Position numbers and translations under genes: made by a program. A stretch of 64,000 bases of DNA from Serinicoccus profundi (GTDB taxonomy: Bacteria; Actinomycetota; Actinomycetes; Actinomycetales; Dermatophilaceae), in assembly GCF_008001015.1 (NCBI RefSeq), contig NZ_CP042862.1, forward strand, positions 2,418,001 through 2,482,000, given 5' to 3'. A model generated the notes under the pieces. The model worked only from the letters and a program-made list of their open reading frames with translations, did not search any database and was not told the origin of the DNA. Shown one piece after another: positions 1 to 10,885 of this stretch (positions are counted from its first letter, which is position 1; the number at the start of each line of letters is the position of its first letter).

Positions 1-1730
<1,730 letters not shown>

Positions 1731-1793
1731 GCCCCCAGTGTCTCACCCTCCGGGCCCCGGACCGCATCTCACGGCCCGCGGGGGCGGGCACCC

Positions 1794-2198
1794 TCAGCGG
1801 TGGAGGAGGCCGGCGACGAGGCGGGCGATGGGCACGTCGTGCTCCAACCAGGCCAGGTCGGCCAGCTCCCCGACGCCCAGCCACCGCAGCTCGCTGTGGT
1901 CCTCCAGGGGCCGAGGTCCGGGCTGGTCGGCCACCGGCACCGCCCACCACAGCCGCATGGCCCACGGGTGCTGGAGCGGCCAGTCGTCCCCGATCCGCGG
2001 GCCAAGCCGCACGAGGACGCCCAGCTCCTCCCGGGCCTCACGCACGGCGGCGTCCGCCGGCTCCTCGCCGGGCTCGACCTTGCCGCCCGGGAACTCCCAC
2101 CGGCCCGCGAGGTGGGCGGGCGAGCTCCGACGGCCCGCGAGCACGCGGGTCGGGTGCTGCAGGTCGTCGCAGAGCGCGACGGCGGCGATGAGTCGCAT
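1794..2198 (-). CDS. NUDIX hydrolase, MutT-like (8-oxo-dGTP diphosphatase type)
   Basis: Small 134-residue NUDIX protein. The NUDIX box GX5EX7REUXEEXGU is complete at about residues 39-61 ([10 protein letters not shown] then [12 protein letters not shown]), so the Mg2+-binding glutamates are present. The length and the N-terminal [12 protein letters not shown] strand resemble MutT-type enzymes that cleave oxidised nucleoside triphosphates; the actual substrate is inferred only. The ATG at 2198 is preceded by GAGGA at 8 nt spacing. It runs in the same direction as typA, 63 nt upstream of it. Its start faces the divergent peptide-transporter operon across about 160 bp. Specificity for 8-oxo-dGTP rather than another nucleotide cannot be settled from sequence. 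Confidence 0.88.
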   Translation of the reverse strand: MRLIAAVALCDDLQHPTRVLAGRRSSPAHLAGRWEFPGGKVEPGEEPADAAVREAREELGVLVRLGPRIGDDWPLQHPWAMRLWWAVPVADQPGPRPLEDHSELRWLGVGELADLAWLEHDVPIARLVAGLLHR

Positions 2199-2240
2199 GA
2201 CACCATCCTCGCAGCGCCGCCGAGGCTGCCGTAGGGGCAG

Positions 2241-2259
2241 GTCACGAACACGTCACGAA
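2241..2259 (+). promoter_or_regulatory. 11-bp-spaced direct repeat upstream of peptide ABC operon
   Basis: GTCACGAA occurs at 2241-2248 and again at 2252-2259, one helical turn apart, in the divergent gap between the NUDIX gene and the peptide-transporter operon. An 11-nt repeat unit with a TCA core is the layout used by some OmpR-family regulators, such as actinobacterial PhoP boxes. The match is partial and the regulator is unknown. Confidence 0.25.
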
Positions 2260-2356
2260 GCGTCTGTCGCCCTTCCCAACAGCCCACCGGTGTGGTGAGG
2301 TCACCCCCTATACCGGGTCGATCCGCCGTCCCGGCCATGACGCTGTAGGAGGAACG

Positions 2357-4045
2357 ATGAAGAACCGCAGGGTCGCGATAGCCGCGACCGGTGCAGCTCT
2401 CGCCCTGGTGCTGAGCTCGTGTGCCGAGTCCGAGCGAGAGCCCGATGCCGGTGGGGGCGACGACGCCTCCGAGTCCGGCGGCGCCGGTGGCGAAGCCTCG
2501 GACGCCACCTTCGTCTTCGGCGCCGCGGGCGCCCCGACGACCTTCGACCCGTTCTACGCCAGCGACGGCGAGACCTTCCGCGTGACCCGGCAGATCTTCC
2601 AGAACCTCGTCGGCATCGAGCCCGGCGGCACGGAGTTCGTGCCCGAGCTCGCCACGGAGTGGGAGTCCTCCGAGGACGGCCTGATCTGGACCTTCCAGCT
2701 CCAGGACGGCGTGACCTTCCACGACGGCGAGCCCTTCGACGCGGAGGCGGTCTGCTACAACTTCGAGCGCTGGGCCGACCAGAACGAGGCCGGCCAGAAC
2801 CCGTCGGCCGCCTACTACTACGGCAACGACTTCGGCTTCGGCGAGGACTCGCTCTACGACAGCTGCACCGCCACCGACGAGATGACCGCCGAGGTCGTGC
2901 TGACGCGCGCGACCGGCAAGTTCCCCGGCGTGCTCTCGCAGAGCTCCTACGGCATCTCCTCCCCCGCTGCCCTTGAGGAGTACGACGCGAACGGCATCGA
3001 GGTGCAGGGCGAGGGCTTCACCTTCCCCGAGTACGCCACGGACCACCCCACCGGGACCGGCCCGTTCATGTTCGACTCCTTCGACGGCACCAGCAACGTC
3101 ACGCTGACGCGCAACGACGACTTCTGGGGCGAGACCGCCGGGGTCCAGGAGATCATCTTCCGGATCATCAGCGATGAGACCGCCCGCCGCCAGGAGCTGG
3201 AGTCCGGGACGATCAACGGCTACGACCTGCCGAACCCGGTCGACTGGGCCGGGCTCGAGGAGGCCGGCAACCAGGTCCTCATCCGTGACCCGTTCAACGT
3301 CCTCTACCTCGCGCTCAACCCGGTCGCGGACCCCCAGCTGGAGGACCCGCTGATCCGCCAGGCGCTCTACCACGCGATCAACCGTGACGAGCTCGTCGCC
3401 AGCCAGCTGCCCGACGGCGCCGAGGTGGCGACGCAGTTCATCCCGCCGACGGTCGCGGGCTACAACGAGTCCATCGAGCCGTACGCCTACGACCCGGAGA
3501 TGGCCGAGCAGCTGCTCGAGGAGGCCGGCGCGTCCGACCTCACCATCGACCTCTGGTACCCCACCGAGGTGACGCGTCCCTACATGCCGAACCCGCAGGC
3601 CATCTACGACGCGGTCGCCGCCGACTGGGAGGCCGTCGGGGTCACGATCAACCCCGTCGCCCGCCCGTGGGCCGGTGGCTACATCGACGGCACGCAGCAG
3701 AGCCAGGCGCCCGCCTTCTTCCTGGGCTGGACCGGCGACCTGAACTCCGCGGACAACTTCCTCTGCGCGTTCTTCTGCGGCGAGGACAACCAGTTCGGCA
3801 CCAGCGCCCTGCCCTTCCAGGAGGACCTCCAGGAGGCCCTGCGCGAGGGTGACGCCGAGCCCGACGAGGCCGCCCGCACGGCGCTCTACGAGGAGCTCAA
3901 CGCCCAGATCATGTCCGAGGAGTGGCTGCCCGGCCTGCCGCTGAGCCACTCCCCGCCCGCGATCGTGGTCGGCCCCAACGTCGAGGGCCTCGTGCCCAGC
4001 CCGCTCACGGCCGAGGACTTCTCCACCATCACCCTCACCGAGTGA
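2357..4045 (+). CDS. ABC transporter substrate-binding lipoprotein, oligopeptide/dipeptide (SBP_bac_5)
   Basis: Extracytoplasmic receptor of a peptide-type ABC importer, 562 residues, the usual size for this family. The N-terminus is a lipoprotein signal (KNRR, hydrophobic core, lipobox LSSC with Cys near residue 22), followed by an acidic Gly/Ser-rich linker of about 25 residues typical of actinobacterial lipoproteins. The mature part shows the family sequence FDPFYASDGETFRVTRQIFQ and the later DPLIRQALYHAINRDEL block that marks peptide/nickel binding proteins. The ATG at 2357 has a strong AGGAGG at 2347-2352. It is the first gene of a five-gene cluster with two permeases and two ATPases. 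The exact ligand (di-, oligopeptide or another solute) cannot be read from sequence. Confidence 0.92.
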   Translation: MKNRRVAIAATGAALALVLSSCAESEREPDAGGGDDASESGGAGGEASDATFVFGAAGAPTTFDPFYASDGETFRVTRQIFQNLVGIEPGGTEFVPELATEWESSEDGLIWTFQLQDGVTFHDGEPFDAEAVCYNFERWADQNEAGQNPSAAYYYGNDFGFGEDSLYDSCTATDEMTAEVVLTRATGKFPGVLSQSSYGISSPAALEEYDANGIEVQGEGFTFPEYATDHPTGTGPFMFDSFDGTSNVTLTRNDDFWGETAGVQEIIFRIISDETARRQELESGTINGYDLPNPVDWAGLEEAGNQVLIRDPFNVLYLALNPVADPQLEDPLIRQALYHAINRDELVASQLPDGAEVATQFIPPTVAGYNESIEPYAYDPEMAEQLLEEAGASDLTIDLWYPTEVTRPYMPNPQAIYDAVAADWEAVGVTINPVARPWAGGYIDGTQQSQAPAFFLGWTGDLNSADNFLCAFFCGEDNQFGTSALPFQEDLQEALREGDAEPDEAARTALYEELNAQIMSEEWLPGLPLSHSPPAIVVGPNVEGLVPSPLTAEDFSTITLTE

Positions 4046-4051
4046 GCGCAC

Positions 4052-4126
4052 CGGGGCCGGGACGATCCGTCCCGGCCCCGTCGCCGTGAGTGACGACGGG
4101 TCGGCCTCCCCGGTCGGCCCGTCGTC
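4052..4126 (+). other. Two tandem GC-rich hairpins between binding protein and permease
   Basis: Arms 4052-4063 and 4069-4080 pair over 12 bp around a 5-nt loop. Arms 4092-4106 and 4112-4126 pair over 15 bp with two G-U pairs. Neither is followed by a T-tract. Lying inside the operon just after the binding-protein gene, they could act as a partial terminator or as a 3' mRNA stabiliser that keeps binding protein above permease level. That is a known theme in ABC operons but inferred here. Confidence 0.55.
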
Positions 4127-4172
4127 ATCATGGTCCTGACCCATCCCGTTCCCTGGGCCGAGGAGTACCCCC

Positions 4173-5183
4173 GTGCTGAAGTTCATCATCCGCCGCATCC
4201 TCCAGATGGGGCTGGCGCTGTTCATGCTGAGTGTCCTGCTCTTCGCCTGGCTGCGCGCGCTGCCCGGTGGACCGGTCAGCGCGCTGCTCGGGGAGCGCGG
4301 CTCGCCCGAGGCCGCCGCGGACCTACGGGCCCAGCTGGGTCTCGACCAGCCGCTGCCCGTGCAGTACGTCAAGTTCGTCCAGCGCGCCCTGGAAGGCGAC
4401 TTCGGCATCTCCACCGGGGTGTTCCGGGGCCAGCCGGCGATGGACATCTTCCTGGCCCGGCTCCCCGCGACGATCGAGCTGAGCGTCTTCGCCCTCATCA
4501 TCGCCCTCACGCTGGCGGTCCCCCTGGGCTACATCGCCGCCCGCCGCCGCGGCGGCTTCCTGGACACCGGGCTCGTCATCAGCTCGCTCGTCGGGGTCGC
4601 CGTCCCGGTGTTCTTCCTGGCCTTCGTGCTGAAGTACCTCTTCGCCGTGCGCTGGGGGCTGCTGCCCCCCTCCGGCTACCAGACCGCCGGGATCAACGCC
4701 ACCAGCGTGACCGGCTTCGCCCTGCTCGACGGGATCCTCACGCGCGAGTGGGACGCCTCCTGGGACGCCTTCCGGCACCTGCTGCTGCCGGCGATCGCGT
4801 TGTCCTCCATCCCCTTCGCGGTCATCTTCCGGATCACCCGCGCCTCGGTCCTCGACGTCATGGACGAGGACTACGTCCGCACGGCTCGCGCCAAGGGGCT
4901 GCGGTCCCCGACGATCCGCGTGCGGCACATCATGCGTAACGCGCTGATCCCGGTCATCACGATCATCGGTCTGCAGGTGGGCGCCCTCCTCGCCGGAGCG
5001 GTGCTCACCGAGAAGGTCTTCGCCTTCCCCGGGATCGGCCAGGCGCTGGCGCTGGGCTTCGAGACCCGCGACTACCCCGTCCTGCAGGTCCTCATCATGA
5101 TGGCCGCGCTCATCTACATCGTCGTCAACCTCATGGTCGACATCGCCTATGCCCTGATCGACCCGCGCGTGCGGACCAAGTGA
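4173..5183 (+). CDS. Peptide ABC transporter permease, DppB/OppB type
   Basis: Integral membrane subunit, 336 residues, about six transmembrane helices. The first helix starts at residue 9 (ILQMGLALFMLSVLLFAWL), followed by the long periplasmic loop typical of DppB with the ALPGGP and LDQPLPVQYVKFV sequences. The cytoplasmic EAA loop that docks on the ATPases is present (DEDYVRTARAKGL, about residues 229-241). The GTG at 4173 begins MLKFIIRRILQMG, the standard start of the family, with AGGAG 8 nt upstream. It follows the binding-protein gene after two hairpins and precedes the DppC-type partner by only about 10 nt. Confidence 0.93.
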   Translation: MLKFIIRRILQMGLALFMLSVLLFAWLRALPGGPVSALLGERGSPEAAADLRAQLGLDQPLPVQYVKFVQRALEGDFGISTGVFRGQPAMDIFLARLPATIELSVFALIIALTLAVPLGYIAARRRGGFLDTGLVISSLVGVAVPVFFLAFVLKYLFAVRWGLLPPSGYQTAGINATSVTGFALLDGILTREWDASWDAFRHLLLPAIALSSIPFAVIFRITRASVLDVMDEDYVRTARAKGLRSPTIRVRHIMRNALIPVITIIGLQVGALLAGAVLTEKVFAFPGIGQALALGFETRDYPVLQVLIMMAALIYIVVNLMVDIAYALIDPRVRTK

Positions 5184-5193
5184 GGACGTGGAC

Positions 5194-6135
5194 ATGACCT
5201 CCTACGGAGACACCAAGAAGAAGCGCATCGACTCCTTGGCCGAGGCCGGCTCCCTCAGCGACGAGCAGGGAGTCAGCTTGTGGCGCTCGGCCTGGTTGCG
5301 GCTGCGCACCAACCCGGTCTTCCTCGTCGGGGCCGGGATCATCACCCTCTTCGTCATCCTCGCGATCATCGCGCCGTGGCTCGCCCCCCACGACCCGGCC
5401 GAGCGACTGCTCATCGGCGAGGTGAGCCGGCAGTCCAACCCCGTCCCCGAGCCACGGCCCGGCTTCCCGCTGGGTGCCGACGACCGCGGTCGCGACCTGC
5501 TCTCCCGGCTCATCGTCGGCTCCCAGCAGACGCTCATCGTCGGCGTGCTGGCCACGCTCGGGGGCCTCCTCGGCGGCCTGACCCTCGGGACCCTCGCGGG
5601 CGGGATCGGCGGCTGGGTGGACGCCGCCGTCATGCGCGTCGTCGACGTCATGCTCTCGATCCCGTCCCTGCTCATGGCCTTCTCGATCGCCGCGATCCTG
5701 GAGCCGTCGCAGTGGAGCGTCATCGCGGCGATCGCGATCATCCAGGTCCCGATCTTCGCCCGGCTCCTGCGCGGCTCCATGCTCAGCCAGCGTCACAGCG
5801 ACCACGTGCTGGCGGCACGGGCCCTCGGCGTCAAGCCGATCCCGATCGTCTTCCGGCACATGCTGCCGAACGCCATCGGCCCGGTCATCGTCCAGGCCAC
5901 CCTCGTGCTGGCGGTGTCCATCATCGACGCGGCCGCCCTGTCCTTCCTCGGCCTGGGCAACCCCGATGACACCCGCCCCGAGTGGGGTCAGATGCTCGGC
6001 GCCGCCCAGCCCTATTTCAACAGCTTCCCGCACCTCGCCTTCTACCCGGCGATCTGCATCGTGACCGTCGCCCTGGGGTTCACCCTCATGGGTGAGTCAC
6101 TGCGCGAAGCCCTCGACCCCAAGTCCCGTCGCTGA
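5194..6135 (+). CDS. Peptide ABC transporter permease, DppC/OppC type
   Basis: Second permease subunit, about 313 residues. The N-terminal cytoplasmic segment carries the SLWRSAWLRLRTNPVFLVG motif typical of DppC, then six predicted helices and an EAA loop near residues 202-214 (SDHVLAARALGVK). The ending MGESLREALDPK is also diagnostic. I place the start at the ATG of 5194, because GAGGA at 5182-5186 sits 7 nt upstream of it; a GTG at 5188 would lie too close to that ribosome site. The gene follows the DppB-type gene directly and is followed by the ATPase gene at 6149. Confidence 0.92.
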   Translation: MTSYGDTKKKRIDSLAEAGSLSDEQGVSLWRSAWLRLRTNPVFLVGAGIITLFVILAIIAPWLAPHDPAERLLIGEVSRQSNPVPEPRPGFPLGADDRGRDLLSRLIVGSQQTLIVGVLATLGGLLGGLTLGTLAGGIGGWVDAAVMRVVDVMLSIPSLLMAFSIAAILEPSQWSVIAAIAIIQVPIFARLLRGSMLSQRHSDHVLAARALGVKPIPIVFRHMLPNAIGPVIVQATLVLAVSIIDAAALSFLGLGNPDDTRPEWGQMLGAAQPYFNSFPHLAFYPAICIVTVALGFTLMGESLREALDPKSRR

Positions 6136-6148
6136 GGAGACCGTTGCG

Positions 6149-7228
6149 ATGACCGAGCACTCTGTGTCCCGCCCCTCCGCCGCTGCTCGCGGGGACGCCC
6201 CGCTCCTGTCCGTGAAGGACCTCACCGTCACCTTCGGTCGGGGCGCTAAGGCCTTCACTGCGGTCGACCGGGTCAGCTTCGAGGTCCGTCCGGGCCAGAC
6301 CGTGGGTCTGGTCGGGGAGTCCGGCTGTGGCAAGTCGGTGACCTCGCTCGCCATCATGGGCCTGCTCCCCTCCCGGGGCAACACCGTCTCCGGGGAGGTC
6401 CGCTACGACGGGGAGGACCTGCTCACCCTGCGCCAGGACGAGCTGCGCGACCGCCGTGGCCGGGACCTCGCCATGATCTTCCAGGACCCCCTGTCCTCCC
6501 TCAACCCCGTGGTCCCCCTCGGGGTGCAGGTGGCCGAGGTGCTGGAACGGCACCGCGGGATGCGCCGCCCCGCCGCCCACCGGCGCGCTGCGGAGCTGCT
6601 GGAGAAGGTCGGCATACCCGACCCGACCCGTCGCCTCAAGGAGTACCCGCACCAGCTCTCCGGCGGGATGCGCCAGCGCGCGCTCATCTCGATGGCCCTG
6701 GCCTGCGAGCCCCGCCTGCTCATCGCCGACGAGCCCACGACCGCCCTCGACGTCACGATCCAGGCACAGATCCTGGCGCTGCTGCGCGAGCTGGTGACCG
6801 AGTCCGGCACCGCGCTCATCATGATCACCCACGACCTGGGCGTCGTCGCCGGCCTGTGCGACGAGGTCAACGTCCTCTACGGCGGCAAGATCGTCGAGCG
6901 CGCCGAGCGGCACGACCTCTTCGCCCGCCCCCGCCACCCGTATACCGGCGGCCTGCTCGCCTCCATCCCGCGCCTCACCGAGGAGCGGGGACGACGCCTC
7001 AACCCGGTCCCCGGCTCCGTGGCCGACAACATCCCGTGGGAGGGCGGGTGCGCCTTCGCTCCCCGCTGCGCCTCCGAGATCGCCGAGTGCCGCACCACGA
7101 CCCCGCAGCTGGTCCCCGACGACCGCGGCCTGGGGACCGGCCGACTGCTGCGCTGCCACCACCCGCTGGAGGAGAACCCGTTGGACGACATCCGCCCGCA
7201 GGAGCACGCCGAGGAGGAGCAGGCATGA
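6149..7228 (+). CDS. Peptide ABC transporter ATP-binding protein, DppD/OppD type
   Basis: Cytoplasmic ATPase of the peptide importer, 359 residues. Walker A is GESGCGKS (about residues 56-63), the Q-loop is IFQDP, the ABC signature is LSGGMRQR, Walker B is [12 protein letters not shown], and the switch His is in ITHDLGVV. The C-terminal extension contains the oligopeptide/dipeptide signature with the cysteine-containing GGCAFAPRC segment, seen only in peptide/nickel ATPases, where it can bind an iron-sulfur cluster in some members. The ATG at 6149 has GAGGAGA 8 nt upstream. The stop overlaps the next ATG (ATGA), so translation of the two ATPases is probably coupled. Confidence 0.93.
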   Translation: MTEHSVSRPSAAARGDAPLLSVKDLTVTFGRGAKAFTAVDRVSFEVRPGQTVGLVGESGCGKSVTSLAIMGLLPSRGNTVSGEVRYDGEDLLTLRQDELRDRRGRDLAMIFQDPLSSLNPVVPLGVQVAEVLERHRGMRRPAAHRRAAELLEKVGIPDPTRRLKEYPHQLSGGMRQRALISMALACEPRLLIADEPTTALDVTIQAQILALLRELVTESGTALIMITHDLGVVAGLCDEVNVLYGGKIVERAERHDLFARPRHPYTGGLLASIPRLTEERGRRLNPVPGSVADNIPWEGGCAFAPRCASEIAECRTTTPQLVPDDRGLGTGRLLRCHHPLEENPLDDIRPQEHAEEEQA

Positions 7229-8403
7229 GCACGACCGCCGAGTCGCCCGCGCCCCGGACCGAGGAGACGCAGGAGGACCTCCTGCTCGACGTGCGCGGGC
7301 TCAAGGTGCACTTCCCCATCAAGAAGGGCGTGATCTTCGACCGCACGGTCGGCCACGTCTACGCCGTCGACGGCATGGACGTGCAGATCCGGCGTGGCGA
7401 GACCTACGGTCTCGTCGGGGAGTCGGGATGCGGCAAGTCCACCTTCGGGCGCGCGGTTCTCCAGCTCGAGCCGGTCACCGAGGGGGAGGTCCGCTTCGAC
7501 GGTGTCGACCTGGCCACCCTCAAGGGCGAGAAGCTGCGCACCCACCGGCGCCACATGCAGATGGTCTTCCAGGATCCCCTGGGCAGCCTCGACCCCCGTC
7601 AGACTGTGGAGCAGCTGCTGCTCGAGGGGATGCGCGCCCACGGCATGACCAAGGACGGCAAGGCCGCCCGCGGCCGGCTCACCGAGCTGCTGACCGCGGT
7701 CGGACTGCCGCCGGCAGCGCTGTCGAAGTACCCGCACGAGTTCTCCGGCGGGCAGCGCCAGCGTGTCGGCATCGCGCGCGCCCTCTCCGTCGACCCCCAG
7801 CTCATCATCGCCGACGAGCCGGTCAGCGCCCTCGACGTCTCGGTGCAGGCCCAGGTCATCAACCTGCTTGGAGACCTGCAGGAAGAGTTCGGGCTCACCT
7901 ATCTCGTCATCGCGCACGACCTCGCGGTCGTGCGCCACATCAGCGACCGGATCGGGGTGATGTACCTCGGCTCCCTCGTGGAGGAGGCCGACGCCCAGGA
8001 CCTCTACGACACCCCCCTCCACCCCTACACCCGCGCGCTGCTCTCGGCCGTCCCCGTCCCGGACCCGACGATCGAGGACTCCCGCGAGCAGATCCTGCTC
8101 ACCGGCGACCTCCCCTCCCCCGCGAACCCTCCCACCGGCTGCCGGTTCCACACCCGGTGCCCGTGGCGCCAGGAGACCCGCTGCGACGAGGAGCGGCCCC
8201 AGTTGCGGGTCGTGGAGATCGACGGCGTCGACCCCGGCCACCGGGTGGCCTGCCACTGGGCAGAGCAGATCGCCAGCGGCGAGCTGCAGCCGCACGCCGT
8301 GGAGGCGGCCGACGACGAGCCCTACTGGGCCGGCCCTGACCAGGACGAGGACGTCAACAGCGCGGCCTTCGAGGCGCGCGACCTGCCGGACACCGGCGGC
8401 TGA
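7225..8403 (+). CDS. Peptide ABC transporter ATP-binding protein, DppF/OppF type
   Basis: Second ATPase of the importer, 392 residues, forming a heterodimer with the product of the overlapping upstream gene. Walker A is [10 protein letters not shown]-loop [12 protein letters not shown], signature FSGGQRQR, Walker [13 protein letters not shown], switch IAHDLAVV. The C-terminal peptide-transporter extension is present with the [11 protein letters not shown] cysteines. An acidic tail of about 50 residues ([17 protein letters not shown] and onward) extends past the usual family end. The start at 7225 shares 4 nt with the upstream stop. The family normally pairs one DppD and one DppF, as here, so the cluster is a complete five-component system. 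Confidence 0.93.
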   Translation: MSTTAESPAPRTEETQEDLLLDVRGLKVHFPIKKGVIFDRTVGHVYAVDGMDVQIRRGETYGLVGESGCGKSTFGRAVLQLEPVTEGEVRFDGVDLATLKGEKLRTHRRHMQMVFQDPLGSLDPRQTVEQLLLEGMRAHGMTKDGKAARGRLTELLTAVGLPPAALSKYPHEFSGGQRQRVGIARALSVDPQLIIADEPVSALDVSVQAQVINLLGDLQEEFGLTYLVIAHDLAVVRHISDRIGVMYLGSLVEEADAQDLYDTPLHPYTRALLSAVPVPDPTIEDSREQILLTGDLPSPANPPTGCRFHTRCPWRQETRCDEERPQLRVVEIDGVDPGHRVACHWAEQIASGELQPHAVEAADDEPYWAGPDQDEDVNSAAFEARDLPDTGG

Positions 8404-8443
8404 CCAGCGGCGCGGTCGGTGTCCGCCCTGGTCCGACCGGGTC

Positions 8444-8449
8444 TAGCCT
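8444..8449 (+). promoter_or_regulatory. Leaderless-type -10 element TAGCCT
   Basis: TAGCCT is followed by 6 nt and then the ATG at 8456. This spacing puts the transcription start on or next to the start codon, as in actinobacterial leaderless mRNAs. No ribosome site lies between. Confidence 0.6.
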
Positions 8450-8455
8450 GGGGCC

Positions 8456-9160
8456 ATGACCCCGAGGGTGCTGGTGATCCAGCACGAGGACAAGGCACCC
8501 CCCGGACTGCTGCTGCCCTGGGTGGAACGCGCCGGCCTGACCTGCGACCTCCTCCCCGCCCACGAGGGGTATGCCGTGCCCGCCGACCTCGGCGACCACG
8601 CCGCTCTCGTGGTGCTCGGGGGCTCGATGGACGCCTGGGACGACGCGGCATACCGCTGGCTGCTGCCGACCCGGGCGCTCATCGCCGGGACGGTCGCCGC
8701 CGGCCGCCCCTTCCTCGGGGTGTGCCTCGGCCACCAGCTGGCCGCCCTGGCGCTCGGGGGCGAGGTGGGACGGCTGCCGCAGGGGCAGACGGTCGGTCTG
8801 CGGGCGTGGGTGCCGACGTCCGAGGGACTCGCCGACCCGCTCACGCGCGCGCTCAGTCCGGGCACGGAGGTGCTGCACTGGAACTCCGACACCGTCACCG
8901 CGCTGCCGCCGGGCGCGACACTGCTCGCGAGCGCCGGCGACGGCAGCGTCCAGGCGGCCCGCCTCGGCCCGCTGGCGTGGGGGGTGCAGTTCCACCCGGA
9001 GGTGGATGCCGGCCTCGTCGCGGGATGGACGACGGGCCGCCCGACCGACGCGGAGGTGGGTGCGCTGCAGGCCCTGCGGGAGCGCCAGCACGAGCTGCAC
9101 CCCGCCTGGGAGCAGCTGGTGCGGCGGTTCGTGGCCCTCGCGGCCGCCCACCCCGGCTGA
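8456..9160 (+). CDS. Class I glutamine amidotransferase-like protein (GMP synthase-type GATase domain)
   Basis: Stand-alone GATase of 234 residues. The catalytic Cys sits in the nucleophile elbow GVCLGHQLAA (about residue 88), and the His-Glu pair is in GVQFHPEVD (about residues 175-181), so the triad is complete. There is no synthetase domain, which places it with the GuaA-type amidotransferase-like proteins whose substrates include gamma-glutamyl compounds or unknown partners. The start at 8456 is chosen from the leaderless -10 six bases upstream and the family-like MTPRVLVIQHEDKAPPG. It is monocistronic between the peptide transporter and the antiporter. The substrate is not predictable. 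Confidence 0.85.
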   Translation: MTPRVLVIQHEDKAPPGLLLPWVERAGLTCDLLPAHEGYAVPADLGDHAALVVLGGSMDAWDDAAYRWLLPTRALIAGTVAAGRPFLGVCLGHQLAALALGGEVGRLPQGQTVGLRAWVPTSEGLADPLTRALSPGTEVLHWNSDTVTALPPGATLLASAGDGSVQAARLGPLAWGVQFHPEVDAGLVAGWTTGRPTDAEVGALQALRERQHELHPAWEQLVRRFVALAAAHPG

Positions 9161-9271
9161 CCTGCCGCAGCACGAGCGGCCCGGCATACCCCATCGATGC
9201 GGGGCGGCCCCCGGGACCGCCCGTGCGAGGATGAGCCCACCACCCGTGGGGCGCGCCTCGAGGAGCCAGCC

Positions 9272-10858
9272 ATGAGCGACGCAGCGATCTTCATCGCCGC
9301 GACCTTCGCCGCGGGCCTGCTCGCCACCACCCTGCGACTGCCGGCGCTGCTGGGCTTCCTGCTGGTCGGCTTCGCGCTCAACTGGCTGGGCGTCGAGGAG
9401 CTGCCCTATCTCGACTTCGTCGCCGACCTGGGCGTGACCCTGCTGCTCTTCGGCATCGGCCTCAAGCTCAACGTCCGCAGCCTGCTCTCCCGCGAGGTGT
9501 GGGCGACCACGGTGGGCCACATGGCCCTGTCGGTGGCGGTGGGCACCGGCTTCCTCTGGGTGGTGGCGCTGCTCGGCTACCCCCTGCTGCAGGGCCTGGA
9601 CCTCCAGACCCTGGCGCTCGTCGGGTTCGCGCTGTCCTTCTCCTCCACCGTCTTCGTCGTCAAGGTGCTCGAGGAGCACTCCGAGCTCCAGTCCTTCTAC
9701 GGCCGGGTCGCCATCGGCATCCTCGTCATGCAGGACCTCGCGGCCGTGATCTTCATGACCGTCTCCGGCGGACGCATCCCGAGCATCTGGGCCATCCCCG
9801 TCGTGCTCGGCCTCGTCCCGGTGGCCTGGCTCGGCCGGTGGCTGTGGGACCGCATCCCGCACGGGGAGATGCAGGCGCTCTTCGGGCTCGCGATGGCGCT
9901 CGGGCCGGGGTATGCCGCGTTCGACGCCGTCGGGCTCAAGGGCGACCTCGGGGCGCTGGTCGTCGGCATGCTGCTGGCCGGGCACAAGGCGGCCGGCGAC
10001 CTGTCGCACACGCTCTTCCTCCTCAAGGACCTGCTGCTCATCGGGTTCTTCATCTCGATCGGTTTCATCGGGACCCCGACCACCTCCTCGGCCGTGCTCG
10101 GCCTGCTCCTCCTGCTCCTGCTGCCGGCCCAGATCGCCCTCTACATCTTCCTCCTCGACCGGCAGAAGCTGCGCCGCCGCACCTCCGTCAAGGCCGGCGT
10201 GCTCCTCGGCAACTACTCCGAGTTCGGCCTCATCGTCACCTCGGTCGCGGTGGCGAGCGCCATGCTCGACGAGGAATGGCTGGTCGTCATGTCGGTCGCG
10301 GTGGCCACGAGCTTCGTCGCCGCGACCCTCATCAACGAGAAGTCGGACGCGATCCTGCGCTGGGCCCGCCAGATCATGCCGATGCACCCCCCGACCGACG
10401 TCCACCCGCACGAGCTGCCGATCTCCTTCGGCGACGCCCGGGCGGTCATCATGGGGATGGGCCGGATCGGTCGCAGCGCCTATGCCGAGCTCTCCGACGT
10501 CTACGGCCTGGCGGTCCTCGGGGTGGAGAACCTCCCCAACCGCGTCATCCGGCTGCGCGAGCAGGGCCTCACCGTCGTGGAGGCAGACGCGGCGGACGGC
10601 GACTTCTGGAACCGGCTGGAGTCGACCCGGCAGGTCGAGATCGTCGTGCTCGCCATGCCCTTCCACGGCGCCAACCGGGTCGCCCTGGACCAGCTGACGG
10701 CCAGCGACTACGACGGCGTCATCGCGGTCGTCGCGCAGTACGACGACGAGGTCGGCGACCTCGAGGCGCGCGGCGCCGACGTCGTGGTCAACCTCTACGA
10801 GGGTGCGGGTGCCACGATCGCCGAGCGGGCCGCCGAGGCCACCAGCGGGGGCCTGTAG
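9272..10858 (+). CDS. CPA2-family cation:proton antiporter with TrkA-N (RCK) domain
   Basis: Membrane antiporter of the KefB/YbaL type, 528 residues. About twelve hydrophobic helices fill residues 1-385, with the conserved family segments ADLGVTLLLFGIGLKL and GFALSFSSTVFVVKVLEE. A cytoplasmic nucleotide-binding Rossmann domain follows from about residue 395 (AVIMGMGRIGRSAYAELSD), gating transport by NAD(H) or ligand binding in relatives. The ATG at 9272 is preceded by AGGAG at 7 nt; an upstream in-frame start would add residues unlike the family. The transported ion (K+ or Na+) is unknown. It converges with the universal stress protein gene, whose stop is 27 nt away, with no clear terminator hairpin between them. 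Confidence 0.88.
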   Translation: MSDAAIFIAATFAAGLLATTLRLPALLGFLLVGFALNWLGVEELPYLDFVADLGVTLLLFGIGLKLNVRSLLSREVWATTVGHMALSVAVGTGFLWVVALLGYPLLQGLDLQTLALVGFALSFSSTVFVVKVLEEHSELQSFYGRVAIGILVMQDLAAVIFMTVSGGRIPSIWAIPVVLGLVPVAWLGRWLWDRIPHGEMQALFGLAMALGPGYAAFDAVGLKGDLGALVVGMLLAGHKAAGDLSHTLFLLKDLLLIGFFISIGFIGTPTTSSAVLGLLLLLLLPAQIALYIFLLDRQKLRRRTSVKAGVLLGNYSEFGLIVTSVAVASAMLDEEWLVVMSVAVATSFVAATLINEKSDAILRWARQIMPMHPPTDVHPHELPISFGDARAVIMGMGRIGRSAYAELSDVYGLAVLGVENLPNRVIRLREQGLTVVEADAADGDFWNRLESTRQVEIVVLAMPFHGANRVALDQLTASDYDGVIAVVAQYDDEVGDLEARGADVVVNLYEGAGATIAERAAEATSGGL

Positions 10859-10885
10859 TCCCGCTGCGGTCCAGGTCCGCGCAGC

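Noticed and set aside
1769-4510. Long minus-strand frame across the peptide receptor gene
   Set aside because: Lies opposite a binding protein with lipobox, family blocks and a perfect ribosome site; shadow frame.
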